DNA of 64,000 bases from Cryptosporangium arvum DSM 44712. Its GTDB lineage: Bacteria; Actinomycetota; Actinomycetes; Mycobacteriales; Cryptosporangiaceae. Both the position numbers and the translations under genes were made by a program. The notes beneath the pieces were generated by a model that worked only from the letters and a program-made list of their open reading frames with translations, ran no database searches and was not told the DNA's origin. Location of the stretch: positions 806,001 to 870,000 of the forward strand of contig NZ_KK073874.1 in NCBI RefSeq assembly GCF_000585375.1, written 5' to 3'. Shown in pieces: positions 25,430 to 33,631 of the stretch (positions are counted from its first letter, which is position 1; each line of letters begins with the position of its first letter).

Positions 25430-25812
25430 AGCTCAGTGAAGCGCTGTACCGGACGGTCGTGAACTGGGACGACGTCCCCGAGGACGTGATCCGTCCCGGT
25501 GTCCGCCGCCGGGTCTACAGCACCGACGAGGTCATGCTCTGCTGGCACTCGCTCTCGGTGGGCATGGACCTGCGCCCGCACTCGCACGCCGACTTCGACC
25601 AGCTCGCGCTGATCCTGGCGGGCGAGGCCGACTACTACATCGACGACGTGCCGCACCGGATGACCGCCGGCTCGATGCTGCTGGTGCCGGCCGGGGCCGA
25701 GCACTACATCAAGCCGCTCACCGAGCCGTGCATCAACCTCGACGTGTTCGCGCCGCCGCGTGCCGACTACGCCGACATCGCGCGCAAGCTGACTGATGTA
25801 CTAGAGCAGTGA
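25426..25812 (+). CDS. Cupin-domain protein
   Basis: A 128-residue single cupin. Motif 1 is PHSHADFDQLALILAGEADYYID with two histidines and a glutamate-like position, and motif 2 is PAGAEHYIKPL with the last histidine. It could be a sugar or keto-acid isomerase or a dioxygenase. Overlaps both neighbours by ATGA/GTGA, so it is made with the aldolase and the kinase. Confidence 0.8.
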   Translation: MKLSEALYRTVVNWDDVPEDVIRPGVRRRVYSTDEVMLCWHSLSVGMDLRPHSHADFDQLALILAGEADYYIDDVPHRMTAGSMLLVPAGAEHYIKPLTEPCINLDVFAPPRADYADIARKLTDVLEQ

Positions 25813-26672
25813 ACAACTTCGACATCGTCGTCGTCGGCAGCCTGAACATCGACGTCACGGTCGACGTGCCGCAGGCGCCGTCCGCCGGTCAGACGCTCCT
25901 CGGCGGCGACTCGCGACGCAGCGGCGGAGGCAAGGGCGGCAACCAGGCCGTCGCCGCGGCGAGGCTGGGCCGCCGCACGGCAATGGTCGGTGCGGTCGGC
26001 GCCGAGGACGGCGAGTTCCTGCTGAACCTCCTGCGCGAGGAGAAGATCGACCTCTCCGGCGTCCGGCCGGTGTCGGCGCCGACCGGGCAGGCGTTCGTGT
26101 TCGTCGACACCGAGGGCGACAGCACGATCGTGGTGAGCCCCGGCGCCAACGACCACGTCGAGGTGGATCGTGAGCTCGTGGCGTCGGCCCGGGCCGTCCT
26201 GCTCCAGCAGGAGGTGCCGGCCGCGGTGATCGAGGAGGCCGCCGCGGTGGCCGACGGGTTCGTGGTGCTGAACCCGGCGCCGGCCCGCCCGGTCCCGGCG
26301 TCGCTGCTGGCCAACGTCGACCTCCTGGTACCGAACCGGGGCGAGCTGCTCGGCCTGGCCGGCGTCGACCGGGGTGACCTGGTGCAACTCGCCCAGGGCC
26401 TCGGCACCCGCGGGCCGGTGGTGGTCACGCTGGGCGCGCAGGGCTCGCTGGTGGTGGAGGCCGAGCGGTCGACCAGGGTGCCGGCCGAGCAGGTCAAGGC
26501 CGTCGACGCGACCGCGGCCGGCGACAGCTTCTGCGCGGCGCTGGCCGACGCGATCCTCGACGGCGCGGATGTCGTCGAGGCCGCCCGCTGGGCCACCCGC
26601 GTCGCCGCCGTGACCGTGACCCGCCCGGGGGCGATGGCGTCCCTGCCTACCCGGGCCGAACTGGGGAGCTAA
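25809..26672 (+). CDS. PfkB-family (ribokinase-like) kinase
   Basis: A 287-residue kinase of the ribokinase family: N-terminal VVVGSLNIDVTVDVP, GGKGGNQAVAAARLG, and the catalytic DATAAGDSFCAAL with the base aspartate. It should phosphorylate a sugar or nucleoside. The GTG start overlaps the cupin stop. A kinase at the end of an aromatic operon is odd; with the cupin it may form a separate sugar function co-transcribed with the aldolase. Confidence 0.85.
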   Translation: MNNFDIVVVGSLNIDVTVDVPQAPSAGQTLLGGDSRRSGGGKGGNQAVAAARLGRRTAMVGAVGAEDGEFLLNLLREEKIDLSGVRPVSAPTGQAFVFVDTEGDSTIVVSPGANDHVEVDRELVASARAVLLQQEVPAAVIEEAAAVADGFVVLNPAPARPVPASLLANVDLLVPNRGELLGLAGVDRGDLVQLAQGLGTRGPVVVTLGAQGSLVVEAERSTRVPAEQVKAVDATAAGDSFCAALADAILDGADVVEAARWATRVAAVTVTRPGAMASLPTRAELGS

Positions 26673-26739
26673 TCGCCTCAGGAGTGCAGGGCCCCCGTCG
26701 AATTGGCTAGGGAGGCGAGCCAACAGGCGGGGGTGGGCG

Positions 26740-27957
26740 GTGTCGGTAGCCGGTGCCGTGCGCGCGGAGGAGGCCCGGCTGGCCGTCCTGCGTGGGCACG
26801 AGATCCTGGACACGGCCGCCGAACCCGAGTTCGACGACATCGCGATGCTCGCCGCGGAGATCTGCGGTACGCCGATCGCGATGGTCAGCCTGGTGGACTC
26901 CGACCGGCAGTGGTTCAAGGCCCGCGTCGGCGTCGACGCGCCCGAGACCTGCCGCGACGCCGCGTTCTGCGCCCACGCGCTGGAGCAGCCCGACGTGCTC
27001 GAGGTGCCGGACGCGGCGAGCGATCCCCGGTTCGCCGGCAACCCGCTGGTGCTCGGCGAACCGTTCATCCGTTTCTACGCGGGCGCGCCGCTGCGGGTGG
27101 AGAACGGCGTCAGCCTCGGCACCGTGTGCGTCATCGACCAGCAGCCCCGCTCGCTCACCGCGCCGCAGCGCCGGGCGTTGCGTGCGCTGGCCCGGCACGC
27201 CGCGGCCGAGATCGAGCTGCGGTCCTACGCCCGGCGCACCGCGGACGTCACCCGCCGCGTCGTCGAGCTCGAAGAGCTGAAGAACCGCATCCTGACGACG
27301 GTCAGCCACGAGCTGCGGACGCCGCTCGCGTCGATCCGCGGCTACCTGGAGCTGCTGCTCGACGACTCCGACCCGCTCGACCCGCAGACCGGTCGCGACT
27401 TCCTGGCCGTCATGCAGCGCAACGCCCACCGGCTGACGCAGCTCGTCGACGACATGCTGCTCGCGACGAAGGTCGGTGCCGGAGGGCTCGAGCTGAACCG
27501 CTCGCCGATCGACCTCACCGAGCTGGTCGCCGCCGTGGTCGCCGGCAGCCGTCCGCTGGCCGAGCACAAGGGGCTCGCGGTGATCGTCGACCGGCCCGAG
27601 CAGGTGATCGTCTGCGGCTCCCACCGGGAACTGACCCAGGCGCTCCAGCACGTGCTGCTCAACGCCATCAAGTTCACCTCGGACGGTGCGATCACCGTGC
27701 AGATCGCCGACGCGTCGGCGCCGACCGTGATCGTCACCGACACCGGGAGCGGCATCGACGACGTCGACCTGCCCCGGCTGTTCGACCCGTTCTACCGCGG
27801 CGAGACCGCCGAGGCCGCCGCCATCCAGGGACCGGGACTCGGCCTGACGCTCGTGCGCGCGATCGTCGAGGCGCACGGCGGCCAGGTCGATCTGCGTAGC
27901 CGGCTCGGTGCGGGCACCAGCGTCGCGCTGCGCTTTCCGCCCTGTGATCCGGGATGA
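26740..27957 (+). CDS. GAF-domain histidine kinase
   Basis: A 405-residue soluble sensor: an N-terminal GAF domain (about 20-165, with CRDAAFCAHAL and VSLGTVCVIDQQPRSLT), HisKA with H190 in VSHELRTPLASI, and a HATPase (N box HVLLNAIKF, G1 DTGSGI, G2 GPGLGLTL). No membrane segment is visible. It overlaps the next kinase gene by ATGA and no response regulator is near. The GTG start follows a G-rich stretch. Confidence 0.85.
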   Translation: MSVAGAVRAEEARLAVLRGHEILDTAAEPEFDDIAMLAAEICGTPIAMVSLVDSDRQWFKARVGVDAPETCRDAAFCAHALEQPDVLEVPDAASDPRFAGNPLVLGEPFIRFYAGAPLRVENGVSLGTVCVIDQQPRSLTAPQRRALRALARHAAAEIELRSYARRTADVTRRVVELEELKNRILTTVSHELRTPLASIRGYLELLLDDSDPLDPQTGRDFLAVMQRNAHRLTQLVDDMLLATKVGAGGLELNRSPIDLTELVAAVVAGSRPLAEHKGLAVIVDRPEQVIVCGSHRELTQALQHVLLNAIKFTSDGAITVQIADASAPTVIVTDTGSGIDDVDLPRLFDPFYRGETAEAAAIQGPGLGLTLVRAIVEAHGGQVDLRSRLGAGTSVALRFPPCDPG

Positions 27958-29990
27958 GCGTCGACACGACCGCGCGGGTGCTCGATCCCGAGCGGCTGCG
28001 CGTGCTCACCGAGACCGGCCTGCTCGACAGCCCGTCGGTCGCAGTGCTGGACCGGCTGACCAGCCTGGTCACGCGGGTGACCGGGGCGCCGGTCGCGCTG
28101 GTCTCGCTCGTCGACGCCGGCCGCCAGTTCTTCGTCAGCGCGGTCGGGCTGCCCGAACCGTGGCGGGAACGGCGTCAGACACCGCTCTCGCACTCGTTCT
28201 GCCAGTACGTCGTCTCCGCCGACGCGCCGCTGATCATCAGCGACGCCCGGGCCGACGAGCTGCTCTGTACGAACCTGGCGATCCCCGACATCGGGGTGAT
28301 CGCCTACGCGGGCTTCCCGCTCCGGTCCCCGGAGGGCCGGCCGCTCGGGTCGTTCTGCGTGATCGACACCCGGCCCCGGGAGTGGAGCCAGGCCGACCTG
28401 GGTGTCGTCGCGGATCTGGCCGCCGCGGTCGAGTCGGAGATCGCTCTGCGGCTGAGCCACACCAGGCTGCTGCGCGCACGGAAGGCCGAGGCGCGCACCG
28501 AGCAATTGCGTGAGGTGCAGCACGCGGTCGCGACCAGCCTGGCCGAGGCCCGGTCGAGCACGGACGCCGCGGCCCGGACCGTCACGGCCGTGGCCGGCGA
28601 ACTCGGCTGGGCCCACGGCGAGTACTGGCAGCTGGGCGACGACGAGCAGACGCTCACCCGGATCGCGGCCCGGACGGCCCCGGGCTGGGACGCCGCCGAC
28701 TTCTCCGGCGGGTCGGGCGGGTTCGCCGCGCACGTCCGCGCCACCGCGGTGCCCACCCGGGTGCCCGAGGCCGCCGCTCCGGCCGAGGCCACCGGGCTCG
28801 GCTTGCCGGTACGCAGCGGCGACCGTGTCCTCGGCGTGCTGGTCTTCCACCACGACGAGCCGCTGGGCTGCGACGCCGAGCTGCTGAGCCGGCTCGACAG
28901 CGTCGGCGCCCACCTCGGGCGCTTCATCGAGCGGCGCCGGGCCGACGCCGCCCGCCGGGCGTTCGAACGTGTGGTCTCCGGCATCGACGACTACGTGTGG
29001 ACCGTCGAGATCACTCCGGACGGTGCTCTCCAGCCGGTGTTCGGCAGCGCGAACGAGGCGGCCGTCTTCGGCGCCGACCTCCGGGCGACCCCGCTGGCCG
29101 ACCTGGTCGACCCGCGGGACGCGGCGCGGTTCGCCGAGTTCCGCGGCACGGTGCTCGAGGGCAGGCCGGGAAACCTGGAGGCCCGCTTCATCGGCGCCGA
29201 CGGTGTCACCCGCTGGGTCTGGAGCCGGGCGGTGCCCCGGTTCGAGGAGGGGCGGGTGTACGTCGACGGCATCTCCACCGACGTCACCGAGCGCCACCGC
29301 ATCTCCGAGCAGCGCGACGAGCTGGTCGCTCTGGTCACGCACGAGCTGCGGTCGCCGATCACGTCGATCCGCGGCTACCTGGAGCTGGTCTTCGACGACG
29401 AGGGCTCGTACTCCCCGTCCGCGGAAGGGTTCCTGCGCATCGTCGACCGGAAAGCCGCCGACCTGCAGCGGCTCACCGACGACCTGCTCGACCTGGCGCG
29501 GCTGGACGCCGGCGAGATCTCGGTCGACACCCGTCCGGTGTCACTGGCCCGGTTGCTCGGCGACGTGATCACCGACCTACGCCCGGCCGCGGAAGCCAAG
29601 CACCTCACGATCGACGTCGTCACCGACGGGCCGATCGTCGTCTGCGTCGACCCGGCCCGGTTCCGGCAGGTGCTCACGAACGTCGTCTCGAACGCGGTGA
29701 AGTACACGCCCGACGGTGGCCGGGTGATCGCCAGGGCCGGCGCGGCCGACGGAGTCGCGACCGTTAGCGTCGCCGACACCGGCATCGGCATCCCCGCCGA
29801 CCAGTACCCGCGCCTGTTCGAACGCTTCTTCCGGACGAGCAACGCGGTGCAGGAGGGCATCAAGGGCACCGGCCTGGGCCTGGCGATCACGAAGGCGATA
29901 GTCGAGCGGCACGGCGGCACGATCGCCGCCCACCCCGGCGAGCCCTGCGGCACGGTCTTCGAGATCACGCTTCCGGAAGCGTCACCCTGA
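27954..29990 (+). CDS. GAF-GAF-PAS histidine kinase
   Basis: A 678-residue soluble kinase. Order: a GAF domain like that of the upstream kinase (about 1-165), a second GAF (about 185-325), a PAS domain (about 335-455, with TRWVWSRAVPRFEEG and DGISTDVTERH), HisKA with H463 in VTHELRSPITSI, and HATPase (NVVSNAVKYTP, DTGIGIP, GTGLGLAITKAIVERHGG). The shared first GAF and the near-identical HisKA region with the upstream gene suggest duplication. Its stop overlaps that of the convergent gntR gene by 9 bases. Confidence 0.87.
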   Translation: MSVDTTARVLDPERLRVLTETGLLDSPSVAVLDRLTSLVTRVTGAPVALVSLVDAGRQFFVSAVGLPEPWRERRQTPLSHSFCQYVVSADAPLIISDARADELLCTNLAIPDIGVIAYAGFPLRSPEGRPLGSFCVIDTRPREWSQADLGVVADLAAAVESEIALRLSHTRLLRARKAEARTEQLREVQHAVATSLAEARSSTDAAARTVTAVAGELGWAHGEYWQLGDDEQTLTRIAARTAPGWDAADFSGGSGGFAAHVRATAVPTRVPEAAAPAEATGLGLPVRSGDRVLGVLVFHHDEPLGCDAELLSRLDSVGAHLGRFIERRRADAARRAFERVVSGIDDYVWTVEITPDGALQPVFGSANEAAVFGADLRATPLADLVDPRDAARFAEFRGTVLEGRPGNLEARFIGADGVTRWVWSRAVPRFEEGRVYVDGISTDVTERHRISEQRDELVALVTHELRSPITSIRGYLELVFDDEGSYSPSAEGFLRIVDRKAADLQRLTDDLLDLARLDAGEISVDTRPVSLARLLGDVITDLRPAAEAKHLTIDVVTDGPIVVCVDPARFRQVLTNVVSNAVKYTPDGGRVIARAGAADGVATVSVADTGIGIPADQYPRLFERFFRTSNAVQEGIKGTGLGLAITKAIVERHGGTIAAHPGEPCGTVFEITLPEASP

Positions 29991-30629
29991 GTCCGGTTCC
30001 GGGTCCAGGGCGGCGGACGCGTTGCGGATGTGGGCGGCCACCAGGGCAGCGGCGAGTTCTTCGTCCCGGTCGCGGATCGCGCGCACGATCGCCAGGTGTT
30101 CGTCCCACGAATGACCGGCGCGGTGGTCGACCCGGGAGGCGTAGACCCACTCGGTCTTGGCCCGGAGCTGCTGCACGGTCTCGGCCAGTAGCCGGTTGCC
30201 GCTGGCCTCGGCGAGCAGCAGGTGGAACTGGCCGTTCAGCGCCGGGAGCTCGTCCAGGCGACCGTCGGCGATCAGCGCGGTGCCGGCGGCAAGCGTGGCC
30301 TCCATGGCGTGGAGCTGTTCCGGGGTGCGGCGTTTCGCGGCTTTGCGCGCGGCCAGCGGCTCGACCGCGCCGCGGAGCTCGAGCAGGTCGGTGGCCGCGC
30401 TGGAGGGCAACTCCGCGACCCGCGTCCCCCAGTAGGGACGAACCTCGACGAAGCCTTCGGACGCCAGCACCCGCAGGGCTTCCCGGATCGGAACCCGGGA
30501 GACGCCGAAGCGCTGCGCGAGCGCGGGTTCGGTCAATCGTTCGCCGGGCGGTAGTTCACCGGTGACGATGGCCTGGCGCAGTTCGTCGGTGATCAGCGGG
30601 GCGCGCACGCGCGATTCCCCGGCCACCAT
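29982..30629 (-). CDS. GntR-family regulator (FadR/FCD type)
   Basis: A 215-residue repressor with a winged helix (LRQAIVTGELPPGERLTEPALAQRFGVSRVPIREALRVL, quoted in shortened form) and an all-helical FCD effector domain (LLELRGAVEPLAARKAAKR; FHLLLAEASGNRLL; HLAIVRAIRDRD). FCD regulators bind organic acids and control sugar-acid or aromatic catabolism. It lies directly downstream of the LysR gene with 10 bases between, so the two may be co-transcribed. Its target is not evident. Confidence 0.87.
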   Translation of the reverse strand: MVAGESRVRAPLITDELRQAIVTGELPPGERLTEPALAQRFGVSRVPIREALRVLASEGFVEVRPYWGTRVAELPSSAATDLLELRGAVEPLAARKAAKRRTPEQLHAMEATLAAGTALIADGRLDELPALNGQFHLLLAEASGNRLLAETVQQLRAKTEWVYASRVDHRAGHSWDEHLAIVRAIRDRDEELAAALVAAHIRNASAALDPEPDSG

Positions 30630-30639
30630 GCGGGTGAGT

Positions 30640-31506
30640 TTAAGCGGCGGGGTTGGGGTGGTCCCCGGCGGTGCGGATCGCGGCGGCGAGCGCCTCGGCC
30701 GACTCCGGGACGACCCGGTCGGTGTGCAGCAACACGAAGTCGACGTCACCGAGCGCCGGTAGGCGGTACTGCGGTGGCATCTCGGTCAGTCCGGCTGGGG
30801 CCAGCCGCTGGACGAACGGAACCACGCCGAGCCCGCCCAGCGCGGCGGCCGCCAGCCCGTTGAGGCTCGCGCTCGTGCACACCGTGCGCCAGGGACGACG
30901 CTGCTCGGCCAGTACCTCCAGCGCCCGTTCCCGGGTGAGGCTGGGCGGCGGGTAGATGATCAGCGGCACCGGCCCGGCCGGGTCGAGCCGAAGGTCGGGC
31001 ACGCCCAGCCAGACCAGCCGCTCGCGGTAGACCAGCTGGCCGTCGGCCTGGCCGGCGATCCGCTTGGCGAAGACGAGGTCCAGTTCGCCGGACTTCAGCC
31101 GCGCGTGCAGCGTCCCGCTCAGTTCGACGGTGAGTTCCAGGTCGACGAGCGGATGCGTCCGACGGAAGTCGCGCAGGATGCGTGGCAGCTGGGTCAGCGC
31201 GAGGTCCTGCGAGACGCCGAACCGGAGCCGTCCGCGCAGCTCCGAGCCGGCGAAGTAACCCGCGGCCTGGTCGTGGATCTCGGCCAGCGCCCGGGCGAAA
31301 CCGAGCATCGCCTCGCCGTCGGCGGTGAGCAGCACGGTGTGGGTGTCGCGCAGGAACAGCGGACGCCCGGTGGCCTGTTCCAGCTTCCGGATGTGCTGGC
31401 TGACCGTCGACTGCTGCACGCCCAGGTCGGCGGCGGCGCGGGTGAAGCTGCGGGCCCGGGCGACGGCGAGGAACGAGCGGAGCTGGACCGGGTCGAACAT
31501 CATCAC
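30640..31506 (-). CDS. LysR-family regulator
   Basis: A 288-residue LysR-type activator: N-terminal helix-turn-helix (LRSFLAVARARSFTRAAADLGVQQSTVSQHIRKLE, shown in part by its first motif FLAVARARSFTRAA) and a periplasmic-binding-like effector domain. The codons GTG, ATG, ATG at 31506-31498 are all possible starts. It diverges from the transporter gene at 31606, with TTTTATGATCACAG-like AT-rich DNA between, and probably controls that gene. Confidence 0.88.
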   Translation of the reverse strand: MMMFDPVQLRSFLAVARARSFTRAAADLGVQQSTVSQHIRKLEQATGRPLFLRDTHTVLLTADGEAMLGFARALAEIHDQAAGYFAGSELRGRLRFGVSQDLALTQLPRILRDFRRTHPLVDLELTVELSGTLHARLKSGELDLVFAKRIAGQADGQLVYRERLVWLGVPDLRLDPAGPVPLIIYPPPSLTRERALEVLAEQRRPWRTVCTSASLNGLAAAALGGLGVVPFVQRLAPAGLTEMPPQYRLPALGDVDFVLLHTDRVVPESAEALAAAIRTAGDHPNPAA

Positions 31507-31605
31507 ATTTTATGATCACAGTCAGAGGGGTGATCGCACTTCACGATCAGCGGCGCGTGTCGCACGCTTGGATGGTTGGTCCTTGCGTCTGTTCGGAAGA
31601 GGTTC

Positions 31606-32634
31606 ATGTCCGCGCTCCGTCGGTTCCGCCCCGACCCCTACATCGTCGCGTTGCTCTCGACGGTGGCGTTCGCGTCCGTCCTGCCGGCCTCCGGGGTGGT
31701 CGAAGACGTACTCGACCAGCTCATCATCGTCGCGATCGGGTTCCTGTTCTTCCTCTACGGGGCGCGGCTCTCGACCGAGACGATGGTCGCAGGCATGCGG
31801 CACTGGCGGCTGCACCTGCTCGTGCTGGCGCTCACGTTCGTGCTCTTCCCGGTGTTCGGGCTCGCGTTGCGGCTGCTCCCGGAGGTGGTGCTCGACCCCG
31901 AGCTGGCGGCCGGAATATTGTTCCTGTGCCTGCTGCCCTCGACGGTGCAATCATCGATCGCGTTCACATCGGTGGCCAAGGGTAACGTCGCGGCTGCGAT
32001 CTGTACTGCTTCGCTGTCGAACGTGCTCGGCGTGGTGCTGACGCCGCTGCTGGTCGCGATGCTGCTCTCGTCCGGAGTACACGTTTCCGGGGGCACGGTC
32101 GTGAGGATCGTCGTCCAGCTGCTGGTGCCGTTCGCTCTCGGTCAGCTGCTGCGGCCCTGGATCGGCGGGTTCGTCACCAAGCACAAGCAAGTGCTGGGGC
32201 TGCTCGACAAGGGCTCGATCCTGCTCGTCGTCTACACCGCGTTCAGCGGCGCGGTCGTGGCCGGCGTGTGGAGCATGCTGAGCGGGTGGGACCTGGCCGC
32301 GCTGGCGATCTCGTGCGTGGTGCTGCTGGCGCTGGTGCTGGTCGTGACCTGGTTCGTCGCGTCCCGGCTGCGGTTCTCCCGGGAGGACCGGATCACGATC
32401 ATGTTCACCGGGTCGACGAAGAGCCTCGCCACCGGCGTGCCGATGGCGACGGTCATCTTCGCCGGCACGGGGGCCGGGCTGGTGATCCTGCCGCTGATGC
32501 TGTTCCACCAGCTGCAGCTGATCACGTGTGCGGTGCTCGCCCGCCGCTGGGCCGCCCAGGCCCCGGCGGAGTCGGAGTCGGAGTCGGCGGAGGCCGTGCC
32601 GGAACCCGCCGCGCCGCAGCCCGCCGCGCCGTAG
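31606..32634 (+). CDS. Bile-acid:sodium-symporter-family transporter
   Basis: A 342-residue integral membrane protein of the SBF-like BASS superfamily (YfeH-like), with about nine to ten hydrophobic helices. Family marks are [37 protein letters not shown], and [15 protein letters not shown], the last two being the crossover regions that bind sodium. The tail is rich in glutamate, proline and alanine. AAGAGG lies three bases before the ATG, closer than usual; a TTG at 31576 is possible. The divergent LysR gene is its likely regulator. Substrate is probably an organic anion. Confidence 0.85.
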   Translation: MSALRRFRPDPYIVALLSTVAFASVLPASGVVEDVLDQLIIVAIGFLFFLYGARLSTETMVAGMRHWRLHLLVLALTFVLFPVFGLALRLLPEVVLDPELAAGILFLCLLPSTVQSSIAFTSVAKGNVAAAICTASLSNVLGVVLTPLLVAMLLSSGVHVSGGTVVRIVVQLLVPFALGQLLRPWIGGFVTKHKQVLGLLDKGSILLVVYTAFSGAVVAGVWSMLSGWDLAALAISCVVLLALVLVVTWFVASRLRFSREDRITIMFTGSTKSLATGVPMATVIFAGTGAGLVILPLMLFHQLQLITCAVLARRWAAQAPAESESESAEAVPEPAAPQPAAP

Positions 32635-32644
32635 CCCGCGCTCG

Positions 32645-32947
32645 TCAGAGTTTGAAGACGAAGGCGTAGGAGATCGCGCCGGCGGCGACCGCCCCGATGA
32701 GCGCGGCCCAGACCGACCAGCCGAACGGGAACGCCAGCAGGCCGAACACCAGCACGGCGGCGACGGCGGGGACGACCCACTTCGGGATCGGCGGGATCGC
32801 CGGGCGCGGTTTCTCCGCGGGCCTGGCGTCGATCTCGGGGAGGTAGCCGGTGACGTCGGGGGCCTCCGGGTTCGGGACCGCGTCGCGGGCTGCGGCGTCG
32901 CGGGCTTCGAGGTCGGAGGGGGTGGCGTCCGAGGGGTTCGCAGTCAT
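32645..32947 (-). CDS. Small membrane protein of unknown function
   Basis: A 100-residue protein with a hydrophilic acidic N-terminal half and two closely spaced hydrophobic helices ([16 protein letters not shown] and [17 protein letters not shown]). I do not recognise a family. It is the gene downstream of rpmG on the same strand but the strong hairpin at 32983-33010 separates them. Confidence 0.6.
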   Translation of the reverse strand: MTANPSDATPSDLEARDAAARDAVPNPEAPDVTGYLPEIDARPAEKPRPAIPPIPKWVVPAVAAVLVFGLLAFPFGWSVWAALIGAVAAGAISYAFVFKL

Positions 32948-32982
32948 GCCACTGTCGCTACCCGGAGCGGACCCCGCGCACA

Positions 32983-33010
32983 CGAAAGGGCCCGTTACCG
33001 GGCCCTTTCG
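32983..33010 (-). terminator. Terminator after rpmG
   Basis: CGAAAGGGCCCG (32983-32994) pairs perfectly with CGGGCCCTTTCG (32999-33010) around a TTAC loop, seven bases beyond the rpmG stop. Confidence 0.8.
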
Positions 33011-33016
33011 CAGGTG

Positions 33017-33184
33017 TCAGCGCTCCTCGCGGAACTCGACGTGACGCCCGGCGCGCGGGTCGTACTTCGTCAGCGTGAGCCGGTTGGGGTCGTTCCGCCG
33101 GTTCTTCCGCGTGACGTAGGTGTAGCCGGTGCCCGCCGTCGACCGCAGCTTCACCACGGGACGGAGCTCGTTGCCCTTGGCCAT
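33017..33184 (-). CDS. rpmG: 50S ribosomal protein L33, zinc-independent form
   Basis: A 55-residue L33 ([15 protein letters not shown] start, [17 protein letters not shown]). It contains no cysteine, so it is the C-minus paralogue that replaces the zinc-ribbon form when zinc is scarce. GGGAGG lies upstream of the ATG. It diverges from the L31 gene, also cysteine-free, across a Zur-like box. Confidence 0.92.
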   Translation of the reverse strand: MAKGNELRPVVKLRSTAGTGYTYVTRKNRRNDPNRLTLTKYDPRAGRHVEFREER

Positions 33185-33214
33185 GTGGGGCCTCCCTCTT
33201 CTCGCGGTTACCAT

Positions 33215-33232
33215 AACGAAAACCATGTTCAA
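33215..33232. promoter_or_regulatory. Zur-like box between rpmG and rpmE2
   Basis: AACGAAAACCATGTTCAA resembles the actinobacterial Zur operator (TGAAAATCATTTTCA): GAAAA, a 4-base centre CCAT, then GTTC. It lies about 31 bases before rpmG and 70 before the L31 gene and would repress both when zinc is plentiful. The match is by eye. Confidence 0.6.
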
Positions 33233-33301
33233 GAATTCCCGGGAATGCCGGCGTGGTCAGTTGGGTTATCCAACCGAGAACGAAGAGAGAGGAACGAAGG
33301 C

Positions 33302-33550
33302 ATGAAGCCTGGCATCCACCCCCAGTACCGTCCCGTGGTGTTCCGTGACCGGTCGGCGGACGAGGCGTTCCTGACCCGCTCGACGGTGAGCACCGACCGC
33401 ACGATCGAGTGGACGGACGGGAACACCTACCCGCTCGTCGAGGTCGACATCTCGTCGGCGAGCCACCCGTTCTACACCGGCAAGCAGCGCATCCTCGACA
33501 GCGCCGGCCGCGTGGAGAAGTTCCGGGCGCGGTACGCGAAGAAGAAGTAA
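33302..33550 (+). CDS. rpmE2: 50S ribosomal protein L31, type B
   Basis: An 82-residue L31 type [17 protein letters not shown] at the start, then SHPFYTGKQ and [14 protein letters not shown] at the end. The zinc-binding CxxC pairs of type A are absent. GAGAGGAACGAAGGC precedes the ATG. In other actinobacteria this protein displaces zinc-bearing L31 and frees zinc. Confidence 0.93.
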   Translation: MKPGIHPQYRPVVFRDRSADEAFLTRSTVSTDRTIEWTDGNTYPLVEVDISSASHPFYTGKQRILDSAGRVEKFRARYAKKK

Positions 33551-33561
33551 CCACGAACCAC

Positions 33562-33589
33562 CGATGGCCCCGCGAAAGCGGGGCCATCG
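33562..33589 (+). terminator. Terminator after rpmE2
   Basis: CGATGGCCCCGC (33562-33573), loop GAAA, GCGGGGCCATCG (33578-33589): a perfect 12-bp stem with a stable tetraloop, 12 bases after the stop. Confidence 0.85.
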
Positions 33590-33631
33590 TCGTGTCGCGA
33601 ACCTTTGGCTGATCACCCCCGTGGTCCATCC

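Noticed and set aside
10854-26672. The island as an antibiotic biosynthetic cluster
   Set aside because: P450, FAH and cupin genes occur in such clusters, but there is no PKS, NRPS, terpene or RiPP core; the Rieske, extradiol and aldolase genes fit catabolism.
26673-26718. TCGCCTC (26673) and GAGGCGA (26712) as a terminator between the kinase genes
   Set aside because: The arms are 32 bases apart and short, so a stable hairpin is unlikely.
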